DNA from: Ascidia mentula
Taxonomy: Eukaryota > Chordata > Ascidiacea > Phlebobranchia > Ascidiidae
NCBI GenBank assembly: GCA_947561715.1
Contig: OX387204.1
Location: 3,167,001-3,231,000, forward strand
DNA: 64,000 bases
Reading direction: 5' to 3'
Numbering within the stretch: the stretch's first letter is position 1; every line of letters starts with the position of its first letter. The notes below the pieces were generated by a model that worked only from the letters and a program-made list of their open reading frames with translations, searched no databases and was not told the DNA's origin. Positions 1 to 15,600 of the stretch are shown in pieces. The position numbers and the translations under genes were made by a program.

Positions 1-328
1 ATACCTTTACATATACGGGGTTGGCAGGGTAATCCAGGTTAACCATAACAAAGCCTGCAGAAAAGCACGAAAAAACAAGCCCTGGTCATCTAGAAAAAGC
101 CTGCAAACCCTGTTTATTGAGCTGTTTATCGAAGTGCTTGTTGAAACTCGAGGAAGAAAGGACTTATTTTGACGTAGTTTATTTTAAATTATTTGACTAT
201 CAATGACTTCTCAAAAGGGTAAAATTTTGCAAAAACATTATTTACAGATCGCATAACATGTGAAATTGACAAACGTGAATCAATACGCATGCTTCTAAAG
301 TGCATAAAAATCAATGCTGTAATCTCAC

Positions 329-2610
<2,282 letters not shown>

Positions 2611-5600
2611 TTTCCGCCAAATCTTCACAGCGTCACAATCAACAAATATTAGACCATGATAATAGCGTTGAATTAAAAACAATTGCCTCCGAAGCTACAA
2701 ATCAACGATTACGAGAAGTAAACATTGTGAATGGAGTCAGCTGATTACTGTGCCTACTGGAGCGCATCAGCACGTGACAGTAAGTCATGATATTCTTCTG
2801 TAAAAAGCTTAAACATTAACCTTTGTACAGTGTTTCGGAATATTTCAAAGTTATTATTAATATTTTGTTATTTTGTTACATCGTATGATGCCTTGGCAAC
2901 AGTTATCCACAAATTCAAACATTGTCTGCTATTTAAATTTATTGAAACTTGTGGCCACACGAAGCGCTGCAGCATCATTAGTCGCTGTCCAACCATATAT
3001 TTCTTAGCACCGCGCAACACGGGACATTAGATTGCCGTTTATTTCGATTTGATTTTCGCTCAAAAGTATAACCATTCGACTAAATGTGGGTGCAGTACTT
3101 ACTTAATTTCTAAATTTGGCAAAATCAGTTCTTCTACGAAACTATAGACCATTCTCTAAAGTTGTTCTTCGACAAGGTTATTTGCGCAGGAACTTGGACG
3201 ACGCGACTTCGAGTTAATGATTTTAACGTGGGTATGCGAAATGACGACAATTTTGAGTGACGTAAGCCCTGCGTGTGGGCTAAATAAATATTTCTGCCTG
3301 ATTGAGGAGAAAATATCTTGGTCATCCAAAAGCGCCGGCTCCAAAACCCTGTAATCAAGCTGGCGATTACATGATAGGGGTGTTCAGTGCTTACCTGTAA
3401 GCCGTCGTTACGTGAATCTGGTAAAAGAGAACCGGGTTGCTTTGAGCTACATCGCACTTTTCTATTTCAAATTGGCTTCTAAGAGAACAATTCTATTCGT
3501 GTCTTTTACGTTTCGCTTAAAACTAATTTGCATTGCTAATAGAAGAAGTGTGGACAGTGCAAAAGGAAGTCTTGCACTTTTAATTTCGTATTCATGCAAG
3601 CAAGATCAAACTGTTAGCGAGCAGATACGACGTGCATAACGATTTTAATGCACTTAGATCCGATATCTTTATAAAAAAAAGTGCAGTATGTAACCAATGG
3701 TGGTATTATATAGCCTACAATATTGCAAGCAGGTATCATCAGGTGCACAAGATGTTGAGAATGTTTGTGAAGTGGGCATTGACGGGTGGTTGCTTTGTAA
3801 TCCGTATGTCCGAGGCCCGAGGTTTGCTTCACACACATTAGTAAATGTCAAGCCCGCTAACTAATGGCATTGCGCTGCGAGTTTTTATGACTACCCGCTG
3901 TACCGAACACACGGTGACACTGAGCATTGCTAAGTTTAATTATTTTGTCCTGTGACTGTTTTTTTATTTGCTGTGACTGTTTTTTTCATTTTATTTGTGC
4001 CTTTGGCCGCTTCGCTGTTTGCAGAAAGGGGAAGGATTAATAAATCTTCGGGATTATTGCAGTTTTATGTGAGTCGATGTAGCAATATATCTCGATTTGT
4101 CGTTGTTGAATGATTTACAACCAGTATATGCTCCTGGCAAACGCATTGTTTTTTTCAAGTTGCGGTATCAGTCAGAAATTTTATTTAATGTATAAGCATT
4201 TAAAATTACCATAGTAATTGATATATCCAAAAAAACGGCAGCCGGAATTCAATCAACATCCTATACGTTCCTAACCTTTAGTGGAGCATATAAATTACTG
4301 TGTTTCCTGGTAATATTGTCATAGGAAGGTTTGTCTTCGACGACATACTAGACAGTTGAAGTGCAGGGTGGGCGTATAATAAGCAAGAGGGCGTTCTTGC
4401 TAAGTTTATGGATGGACAAGACAAGCCGGACCGGACCGGTCGCAATTACGTCCGTGTATTACAGAAGCGGAGGAAAGGCACTTGCGCGCCCACACGGCTG
4501 TCGGCAATCTTGTTTCGAGAAAAAGGAATGAAGCTTGATTGGCGACTGTATGAAATTGACAGAGCATCGCAGATACATAACGTATTCATATTGAGATGTT
4601 CACGTGTATTGACGAAAATATTTGTAAAGGTGGCCGTTTTTTTTTAAAAAATACGGTATCACTAGAAGATAAAGGCATCGCATTAATCAAACCTAATGCG
4701 ATGTCCGAACTCAACTCAGAAGCTCAAACCGAGAGCAGAAACAACAATAGCCCGTGCTTAATGATCGCCACATCAGTCAGCTTCGTACAACAGCCAGGCG
4801 TTTTTCATGCTGAGAGCAAACACAGCAGTGCCCGGCAGCATTCGAGAGGGAGAGGTTCTTGTGTCTGTCGAGTTGCCACATGAAGCAAGCTGGCGGGTTT
4901 CGAGTAGTGCAAAGTTGACCTATAGGGGTGTGTGGATTAGATAGGCGAGTTGGAGATGGGTTGCAGTAGGCAGGACAGGATATTGCAGTCCGAGAATCGT
5001 TATTAGCGATCGTAAGTTGCCTTTAAGTATCAGTTTAGAGCTCGTCGGACGGGCGTAGACATTTCATGATCGCCTTTCTTTTAAATATTGCCTTATGGTT
5101 CGGCACTGAAATAAGTTTAATGGATTTTAGTCTGCTTTGCATCTATGGCTATGGTTGGGTATTTAGTTAGTCTTTGAACCGTAGTTTATTGGGTCAAACA
5201 TTTTGGATAGTGTTGGGTTTATCCGGTTATGTGGAATGGTATTACCGGTGTTGCCATGCTTCACCTTCGTGTGTAGTTGTACAGTTTGTCTGGTGTAGAA
5301 AACGTTGATTATGTGGGCAAAAATACGGCACGTTCTTATAGTTGTGTGGCTGCAACATTCCTTTGCATTGGAATGGATGAAAATCAGTTTCTGTTTGTCG
5401 TACCTCCGTGGACCCCAACCGCCAGTAACTGGGAAACGCATTTGGACTTTCATCGCATTACCTTTGCCGAAATTCGCAGCATCGCCTTCTCAAATATCAG
5501 CGACCCGGAGACGAACATTGAAACAGCTTTTTGGGTGGGAAATGTTGCGCAAACTTTGGATATCGGTCGACTTCAAAGGCTGTAATTGGGTTAGCGGGCA

Positions 5601-6697
5601 GTGCGCCGGCAGTGGTGTGTAACCAGCTGTGCGGGCGGCCGTCGCGAAGGCGGATGTAGACATAATATAACATCGAAGTTGTTTAATTAATGCCGCTCAC
5701 CGATTACGATAAGGTTCGAGGGTGAAGGCACTGCAGTGCATCGCACCTGCTGCAAGCTTCAGGCTATCGCGAAGAGAGAGGTTTTATGTAAATTCCAGGT
5801 TTAGCAAAGCCAGGTTTATATATATTTTATGTAAATTCTTGTTATTTGTGGTTGGCATTCAATAGAAAATTGGACCAGCCTTCGAACGGAGAATATGTAC
5901 AGCCAGCCATGTGGACGTTTTGCTGGAGATACACAATATTCCGATGCACTATGTCGTGCGTGTAAAGAAGGCAATTTGTTTAGTTGTTAGCGGAAGCAAT
6001 TTTAGTTCGTCACGCATTTGGATAAAATAATATCAGTGGTTGGAACTTGACTCCACCGAGCACAACAAAACCCAGTGTATTAGAAAACTTCCCTTTTTCC
6101 GACTCGACGATCTTGCGCGCCGGCAAAATAAACTCAGATCTGAGTTCGCTTTCTGTCGAAACGACGAGGAGACGGAAAGAAAAACGACGTTTGATGTCGG
6201 GACAATCGGTAGCGAGGCTGGCGGCTCTCAAGTTGGTGTTGCCAGTCCGCAGTAACTTCTTCCTCCGTTCGTTCGGCAATGACGCCCCAACGGACGTGGC
6301 GCCGTTCGCTGTTTCGCTCTTTGTCCGCTGTTTTGACGGAACAGACTGCTATTAAGTACAGTGATGTAAACATCAGCTCGCCATGGCTCGACTGCAGGTC
6401 GCAACAATGGTTTAGATGTCGAGAGTTGTTGTAAGTGCAGCGGAAACTTTTCTTTGAATTACCGTTAGTTTTCGAAGACGATTGAAGGGACGAAGATACA
6501 TTTTGTACCCTACAATGCAGATATTCAACAGGATTAATTAGGACAGTGTGAAAGTACTATATTTGCTACACCATAGGAGACTCTGAAAGTCAGCACAGGA
6601 TAAACTTGTACCTTTTTCTATTTTAGACATCGGAAACAATGCAACGCTTTTTGTAGTTACTACGTTATTTAGACGACAAAGAATAGCGCTAGTAGAA
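2611..6697. other. Intergenic region between the divergent TMEM184C-like and FHDC1 genes
   Basis: It holds the upstream regions of two divergent genes and the 5' UTR of the formin. I see no exon with family similarity. Open frames at 3134-3457 (minus) and 5305-5622 (plus) have no recognisable domains and mixed composition. A short imperfect direct repeat built on TGTGACTGTTTTTT lies near 3950-3985. The stretch 5900-6400 is richer in CG dinucleotides than its surroundings and may be the formin core promoter or first untranslated exon. Confidence 0.5.
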
Positions 6698-9600
6698 ATG
6701 GCACTTGAAAGTCCGCCCGTCTTTGAATGTCTTGGTGTAAACGGAAATAACCTTGCTACCTCTTCTGAAGCCAGCATCGACTCGGGCACCGAAACTGAAT
6801 CACACCGAAGCCCGAGCGACACGGAGTACATCGACGGTGTTTTGGAACTTATTCCCCCGCGCACTATGCCGTGTTTTCCCGACAGTGCATGCCCGACCAC
6901 GGAAAACAGCCCAACAGCGTTAAAACCGCCTTCGCCCGTGTTAAAGACTTTCCAACCGCCCCCTCCTCCGCCAACTGCGCCAATCCCCCCACCGCCCCCG
7001 CCGATGACGTCAATTCCACCTCCCCCTCCTACACTGGGGATTCCCCCGCCTCCACCGGTGTCCTTCGGGGGACCCAGGTTTGCGAATAAAAAGAACTACG
7101 GTGACAACTCTCTGAGTCGTCGAAAGTTACGAAGGTTTGTGTGCATCGGAATTATTCATCAACTTCTACATGTATATTTTGCAGCATAAACGCCTTCTTT
7201 TTCAATATACGTCGCAGAGTGTGACGTGCTGTTTTAGCTTTCAACCGATAGAGCAAACCAAACGTATTGTTTGCATCCAGAAACGCAAGCTACGCATGGG
7301 CTGCCAAGTTTGAAATTAGCCTTCATTTTGTGGCGTTAAATTAGCGGTTTTTGGATATTGCCAATATACACGCGTCAAAATTTTTCCCATTTATCATTCG
7401 AAATTACCGGGTAGTCACGCGCAATCTTCTGGAAAATTCCATCGCAATTTACTCTGCGACACGTATTGGGTTGCAACACAATTCCACTGCAATATGGTGT
7501 AGGGTGAATAACCTGTGGGCAAGCTTTAGTTAAGGTATAACTAACGCTCGCACGCCAATCGCACCAGAAATTTGGTGATGATACCCTTTTATTTCGCTTT
7601 TCCGTGCAAACTAAACGGACCAAAATACAAATTAACTTTAACTGTTACATTGCAACCTAGCAGTACTGCAAGCAGCAAATGGCGTTTCCTATGGTTATTT
7701 GTGACAATCTCCCCTTCTTCCAAACCACGAACGATTTCACTGATATAGTATTTTTAATGTTTCAGGCTAAACTGGATGAAAATTCCCGACATTCAGATAA
7801 ACGCCGAGCAGGAAAACATATGGAAGGAAGCACAGACGGAGAACGCGATCAAAGTTGATTTCCAAGCTATCGACGACCTCTTCGCCGTCCAGGATCGTCC
7901 CCTTGCCTCAAAGCGTGCATCTCTCTCCGAAAGATTGTCCGCTTCTTCCTCTTCCTCCCTGAATCACCTTGAAGGAAGATCGGATGACGTCAGAAGCAAA
8001 AAGGTGGGTGAGATGACGTTTTGCGTGAGATGACGTTTGTTGTTATGTCAACAACTAGCGAAATGTTGAAATGAGATCAAAAGTGGTTTGGCACATGTTG
8101 GGAACTTCAAACGTTTGGGCAAAGCTTTTGAACCTCAGTCGGTGACACGCAATATTTACACATACAACCCTCGCATTGTCTTTTTGTCCCCTTATCTGTA
8201 AACTTAAGGTAACATATGGTAAATTTTCGATCCTATATTAATTTATTTAGGCAGCATTTCGTGTTTTACGTGATAAGTTTGACCCAACTGATAATACCAT
8301 GCCTGTACACGTGACGTTACGAAAAGCTCAAAAAATCACACATTGGGTTCGGCAATCCCCAAATATTATAATAATGTTTTAAACAAACTCCTGGGTTTTC
8401 CCTTGATTTCGTGGTCATATTGTGTGAAAGAATTACGTCCCTTAACCGCAACGCGTTTATGAAAAGCAAGGACGCCTGTTTTCACGTCATCTTTGAACAA
8501 AGAAACAACAAACTTAAGCTTTACAGAGCAAACCGAATTTGATTGAAGTAAATCGACCTTGGCCGTTTCCACGTTCACCACCGCACGTGCGAGCTTGCGT
8601 CGTTCAAATGTTGAACCGTTTCTTCTTTTGTCGTTCAACCTAGCGTGAAATATGAGGAGTTCGGGGTGCGCCGACACACACCCAAAATACCCCCTTTCCG
8701 AATGGGGCACACCTCGCTGTTTTGTTACCCTCCGGTTGACAATAGCGGGACGCGTCCTACTCCCGACTTAAGATTACAATTGTTGGTATTTGTGACAACG
8801 CCTCCATCACTGCCTGGATTAACTTCATGCCGGACTAATGGTTTTAATGAGACCAAAAGGTTATGATAAACCGCATGCGTTTCAAGTCAATTTGATCTGT
8901 GTTTTTTTCCCATTTGCTAAATATATCCTACACGTAACCGCGTAAGTTGAATAACCAATTTTGCGAGAAGCAGAATCCTGACCCTTATTTATCTTTATTT
9001 GCGCAGCGTTTTAATTGCAAAATTCCCACGAGAAATTGTAACGTACATAGTTTATGTGAATAGAATGAAGCAACAAGCCTCGGATTAACATCCGCAAATT
9101 TTGTTTTCAAGCATCGTCAGTTTTCTTATTCAAATAGAATTATGTGACATAGTATTTCCTGCAACAGTGTTTTGCACACCTCATTTTAATCGCCGTTTTT
9201 AGATGTGGGAATTTGGTGTTAAACTTGAATTGCAGACCATTATACCCCGATTACTATGCCAATATAAAACGTCGCTACAAAAAGCCCATTTTACCCAGAC
9301 AAAAACGAAAAGGGTTCCAAGTAACTTAGGCTTACGCTCAAGCGAGCCCATTTTCGTGGAAGAAATTAAATCGGTCAGATTCCCGGCGCTGGTATGGACC
9401 GAACGGTGCGTCACCGTTTTTCAGCATTATAACCTCTGTAATCCAATCCTTTTATACAAACGAACCTCACACAAAAAGCCCGTAAGGCCTGCCAACCAAT
9501 TACTACCTGCACTGTACGGCGCAGGGTCGGGGCTCTCATCAAAGCCCATAATGGTAATGTTAACACGCGCCAATGTTAAGCTGATACCGCACGGGGTTTT

Positions 9601-12600
9601 CTGTCAACAAGGGAGCTAATTGCTAAGGTAGAGGTGATTGCCGGCTTGCGGTCTATATAAAAGTTGCCCCCGTGGATGTAAATGGCCCGATTGCTATTTT
9701 TAGTTCGTCTTTGTCACTGTACCGGGTGAATGAGCGGGGGTTTGACTGGCGGGTGGCCAAAAAATCAATTTCCTATATTTAATCTTGTGGACACGAACAA
9801 GCGACCGATGGTTGCTGTTTGTCCAATCCATAATTGGATGAGATTTATTAAATTCCGAACGGATTGCGAAGATTACAAAAATCTGTTTGACAAAAATTAT
9901 GCGTTCATGATGGAAAAAAATATTGAAGATCAAAATGACAAAAGCGAGGGTTTTCAAAACATAAACGTCATAACCTACGGATTACAGTTTAAGTCTACAG
10001 GCGTCCGTGTATTAGAAAGCAGTGGGCGTTTTACAACACCTAAAGTAAATGAGATATTCCGTGCTGATAACGTTACAGAAGTGTTTTCGTTTACAAATAA
10101 CTTTCCGGGCTGTTATTGTGCGCCCGTGGGAAAGTGCCATTTATCAAATATCTCTCGTTTTAGAAGTTTGAAAACTGACAACAAAACTGATCACATGGAT
10201 TACATTGTTTACATAACGTGCGCACAACCAGTAATGCCGTCTATATTGCGCTGTCAACGTTGTTTACGTTTCCGGCGATGTGGTAATGGCTCGTGGTTAG
10301 TTAATTTTTTATAACACTGTGCAATTTACCTAATCCTGTGTTTGGTTATTCGGTCAAACGCTAAACCGTTTCAATATATTTTTTAATCTTTTACGATGGA
10401 TGAAGCGCATTGGACGAAAATCGTGAACCAATGCTTGCCTCAAGTAAATGTTCGTCGCTCTGACGTAAATAAGGCATTTCCGCTCCGACCTTTTTGCCCA
10501 GGGTGCGAAGTATTGGCGTCTAAAAATAAAAAGGCAACAACAGGGTAAAGGGCGCCGCAGCAAACAACCCAAGAGCCCCCGCGGTTTCATCTCGGAGGCA
10601 AAAAGCGGCAATTAAGTGAAGCATAAGGGAGACGCGAAACACTACGAGAGGCCTCGAGTTAACCGCGGTGCCTATTGTTTACGCTGACCGCGCTTATTCC
10701 GCAACCAGCACCACGTGATCGATCGCCGCCTCTGTGACGTCACAAAGCGCTGCCCAAACACTCTTGAGGGCGAGGTTTTAACGGGGAGCTTGTGGGAAAA
10801 GCTTTCGGCGAACGGAAACTCTGGGCCCGCGAGTCCGCGAGCGTTAACTGGACGTGAATGCGGTTGAGGGCGCGACGCGCGCATAACTTGGAGCGATTTC
10901 TCCCTTTCTAGTGGGGCCAAGAACGAGTCCTTGCCGTGTTTAAGGCGTTCGGCTTAAAGTTCGCGAGGTTTTTCGAGTGCTGGTTATTCCGTAAATACAA
11001 ACCTTCCCATTCTGTAAATACGATACTTGTTTGAACGCGATTCTCCCATTCAACGCGCGCCCGCGAATGACCTGACGTTCAGCATCAATTTGGGAGCACA
11101 AATTGGATTTTGTGTTGCTCCAAAAAAATTAATGTTTATCGTGAAATCCCAAATACGTTGTTTACATGGCTCAAAAAGTATCTTGGCAGTTTTTTTCTGA
11201 ACCCATGCTAATATCATTACAGCAAAACCAATGGCATACAGTTAAAGTGCTGTGTTTAAATACCTAAAGTAATATATATTGTAATAAAAATTTGTAAAGA
11301 GGTTTCGACAATATAAACTGCATTTCGGCAGCTTCAAACGGTTTTGTTAAACCCGTACAAGGTGATATTTGGTCTGTCGCATAATCTGTTTAATCGTTTG
11401 ACATCAGACCGATTCTCACCACCTATACACTTTCAATATGATATCCCGAGTTTATCAGCACATCGCATCCTACACGGTGTAACTTTTGTTTGCCGATGAG
11501 GCGGCACAAACACTGCCAATGTTTGCTGACATCTCACTCACCGCATCCGTGTACCTTTGTATTCAGGTCAGTCTGCTCGATTCCAAACGAAGCCTCAATG
11601 TCAACATCTTTCTCCGACAATTTAAAAGGTAAGATGTAATTTTTTGGGGTTCCCACGCCCCCACCGCCGGTTCCTGTAGGTTTTGCAAGCGCGTTAAATT
11701 GGTTCCAATGCTGCAACGGTTAGCACGAGGCGGCCAATCAAAACATTTGGTTTTGTCTCGGCTAGTGTGGTTTTATTAAGGCCACTTCGTACACGAGTGC
11801 GTTTGAACTGGTGGCGAATTGTTATTGGTGCGTACAAACACCTGATTGGTCAAATCTTCCACTGCTTTTTTTCAAAACATCCTTCGGTGCTGGACCTGTA
11901 CATGGTACTGAGTAAAAACAAGGCAAAATCAGAATATAACTTAAACCTTATGCCTTGAAAGCAAATTTTTAATCACATCACATTTCCCAACTAAATAGCC
12001 ATGCACAATTGGGGTTTCTTAACGGTTTTTTCTTGGGTAATTAAGTTATCCTTTGTCAAAAACTGCGTGGCCTGTTGGTAGATCTCGAAAGCATGTCGGA
12101 TGGTACGAACGTTGTGGTCTTTTTAATTGCGTGGCAACCATTCACATCTGACGAAGGAATTTTGTTGAAAGAAGTTGTTTCGAGTGGTTAAGCCCTAAAA
12201 AACGTTTACTGTTTCGTAAATACGCACAAGCTGTTTATGTTCTCATAATGTCTCAGGTTGTTCGTCGCTTGACCGACCTTACCGCTTGGGAACACAGCGC
12301 CTTGTGACGTAATAAACACTACAATAAAGGCCGCGTTCTCAATCTACTTGTCGTCAAACGAATAAGAGTGGTCGCTTGATTTTTGTTTCCCTTCGTCGTA
12401 CGACGCCAGAAAAACACTCACAGACCGCAGCTAATAATGGCAATTGATTTAGAGTCGGCCGGCCGTAGTGAACGGCATGTATAGTTTTACACCTGCGTCT
12501 TGTACAATTTCATCTGATCCTTTTGTGCGTCATTTTCACGTGGAGATTGCTTCGATTGAGTGAAAACAAACAAACAAGCCACCGTTTCCACCACTTTAGG

Positions 12601-15600
12601 GGACGATTACGTCACTCTATTACGCTTTAAAGCGCGCCAGTACTTTCCAATGGAGTCAATGAATTTCATTTTCGTAATAATAGGCACAGCGTTTGATTAT
12701 TAAGTATGGAGAATTGTTCGCAATGTTATCCAGCTGAATTTGAACTATGTTCTTTAGTTTGGCCAGCACTAAAAAGACATTAAAATTATTTGACTTTGTG
12801 TGTGCCGGCGCACAAAAGGGCATTAATTTTTAACCAGCAAATAACTGAACTATGCGCCGGCACACCACACTTTACGAGCGGAGAAACGCCAAGTTCTAAA
12901 AATTGACAAACAAAGCAACCAAGCCGGGACGTGGTACTGCCCAGGAAAAGGTTAAACCTAACCTTTTTGCAACTGAATATTTAAGAGCGTTTGGCAAAGG
13001 CGGCATCATGAAAGTTTTTGCTCAGATCAAAACATTTCATGAAAATACAAAGCGGAAAATTTTAAGAGCTGCCATGGTGTTGTTATTTGTCGCATCCCAT
13101 CCAAACATTTTCCGTGTTTCCCAAATTCCACGAAACCGGTTAAACTTTGATCCAGAGAGATTCGATTGCCAAAAACTCGTTGGTCGCCATGCGGGCGAAT
13201 GACTGTCCACACTTCAAAGTCCAAGCACGCCCAAACGCTAAGCAGCTGGGCAAGGCTCTTTGAGCGTAGCGGCACGCACGCGCGACTGTGGGCGGGTCGT
13301 GTTATTTCAGGCGAAAAGATGTAATATCTTGCCCATGATGCCATGTTACAACGGCAGGGGCGCCGAGTTGTGTTATTTTTTTCCCCGACCTCATAATGGA
13401 TCGCGTGATATCGCATTTGATGGATGTTGTTTAGATTGCCTGGCGGGCCTCAGTTCTTGCGGAGTCTCACTTCCGTACAAATGGTTTTCACCCAGTTTTT
13501 GTCCTGGATACGTTTATGTGCGGGCGTTTGTAAATATTATGCTACGTGGTGATTGGATACCAGAGTTTTGGGGGGATTACATGACCGTATGTGTGGTTTC
13601 CGAGTTAATACCTTATGTCGTACTATACTGTTTTCTGTTGGGAAGTTTTTACTCGAGTTGACGTGATTCAAGTATTCGGATGCACAAAAAAGTCGAGGGT
13701 TTTGTTGTAGTAAACATTCAACCAGTTTGCAGGGCACGCGTTATGGCTTGTTTTTGAGGTCTAATGCTACAGAAGAAACAAACACAGCTTTTGAAACCAT
13801 TTGGGACTTCTTCACCTAAACCGTGACCTGCTTGCGACAAACACACAGTTTGCATAATGGGCAATATGGGTGAAAGGGGAACAGACAATAGTTGTGACAT
13901 TGCTCACAAGGCTGCATGAAATCGAAACCCGTTAAATTTAACCACTTTCGTGTTTGCAACTAAACCCACCCTAAATGCGCAACAGCTGTCCAAAGATCTG
14001 ATTCCTCTTTTTCACTCCCTGAATTGTTTGCATTTCGACTGGTGAGGCGTGATTTCATGTTTAGGAGTTAAACACTACCCCGGCGGTCATTTCACGCGTT
14101 GGCGTTAGAAGGTTGATTGGGCGCATTAGTGTCGCTTCGATATTGCCCTATATCAACAAATTGCCACTTACCTGCCTGCTATGCTGATGAGAGCCCGGAG
14201 ATCGTTTTGAAATCTGCAATACGGTAGCAACTGTTGTGGTTTTGTGGGTAAAAGAGGGCGACTACGTCACAATTAAAATAAATAAACTTGCGATTCAACG
14301 TCACAATTGGAAACTTGTGACTCTTCGTACTTCTTTTCGTTCGCAAAATTATGTTCACAAATTGGGAGAGTTATTTTAATAAAACACTAACGGCAACTGC
14401 ATTCAGGTTATTATGCCTTCCTAGAAAACGGTCGCTATGCCCAATTTGTCATCACTAAATCCGAGGGGGCACTTTCAAAGCAACCGGCCCACGCAGTCAT
14501 GCCCCAGTAACTCGTTCCCAATTTCCACATTCATAGGGCATCTCCCACAAGCACGTGGCATTGAATGGTGACAATCAAAGCACGCCGACTGTTGATGGGC
14601 TTTCCAAATAGTTTTGAGTGAATATCATCACAATTGAGTGCCCGCCGCTGTTGGAGCTGTCTTACATCAACTGGTTGAAGTGGCATGTGAGTTTGCATTG
14701 CAAAGTCCTGCGCGATGATGTCCACCGTGGAACACTTGAAATGTTCGCGCTCAAATTGTTGCTTCAAAGTCGCATGATTCGTTTTCCCCTGCACGTTGCG
14801 ATTGGATGTACGGCGTCACCGAATGACGTAATACCGCTATAGTGTTTGGTTTATTTAGCAGGAAAACATTACGTTTGTTTCCACAGTGATTTAACGTTGT
14901 CGCAACGGACTTACATTGTCTGTCACGTCATGATTGTCGTCTACAATAATTTAGCGATATGACGTCATCCTGCATTATCCGAGGATCAGCGTTAACAATA
15001 TATTCAAAGTGACACAAAGACACCTTGTGACGTCACAAACGCGGCCAGCGTTTGAAACCTGAAAGCTGAGAAACCTTTTCCTTTTCGCGTCTCGATGCGC
15101 AGGAAAGCGCATGAACCGCCCCGCGAAAACGAACGCGCCAATTACCGTGGTGCGTACATGTGCTTGTGTGCACCACACAGCACCCGACTATTGTGTTGTT
15201 GAGGAAACACATTTCTTTCACGCACCAGGTCGCCGATTTACGAAATGGATTAGGCGCTCAATAACGGCAATCCCAACCAGCAGGTGGCTTGAGGTTGTAG
15301 TTCGGTTTGTGATTTTGTTGCCATGTTGGCTTTGCAGCGATTGGCTGCGGCCAAGTCTTCCTAAAGTTGTTTGTTATTTTGAAATGTCTTGTTTCATCTT
15401 TGCCAAGTCACATGCGTTTCCTAACAACCGTATAAAGGCACATAATATTATTGTGGCCAGGAATGCTGGATCAATATCACGTTCGATGTGGCAGGAGGCA
15501 TATAATTAATCCTTATATGCAAAACGGACGCGTCTTAGTATTGATAGACACATACGCTCGGTAAAACTAAACATGACAGATCAGTCGTTTTTATGGCTCC

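Larger units (their letters stand above)
8004..11566 (+). other. FHDC1 intron 2 with CG-rich regulatory-looking island
   Basis: This 3.6 kb intron splits the start of the FH2 domain. Most of it shows nothing recognisable. The stretch from about 10600 to 10960 is markedly richer in G+C and CG dinucleotides, and holds a CACGTG palindrome (10712-10717) 18 bp before a perfect CRE palindrome, the look of an enhancer or internal promoter. A separate open frame preceded by a TATA box lies at 9654-10314 and is listed on its own. Confidence 0.45.

Noticed and set aside
1-60. Candidate next exon of the TMEM184C-like gene after the CTGCAG near base 60
   Set aside because: Its translation (GFVMVNLDYPANP) does not resemble the conserved IEMFLAAIAHHY segment expected there.
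5277-5622. Two overlapping plus-strand frames of about 100 codons upstream of FHDC1
   Set aside because: No homology and incompatible frames; more likely 5' non-coding sequence.
9203-9619. 138-codon plus-strand frame upstream of the intronic TATA box
   Set aside because: No family resemblance, no promoter or poly(A) signal of its own, and mixed composition.
13027-13661. Overlapping 129- and 133-codon frames on opposite strands in FHDC1 intron 3
   Set aside because: Mutual shadows in a CG-richer patch; neither has recognisable motifs.
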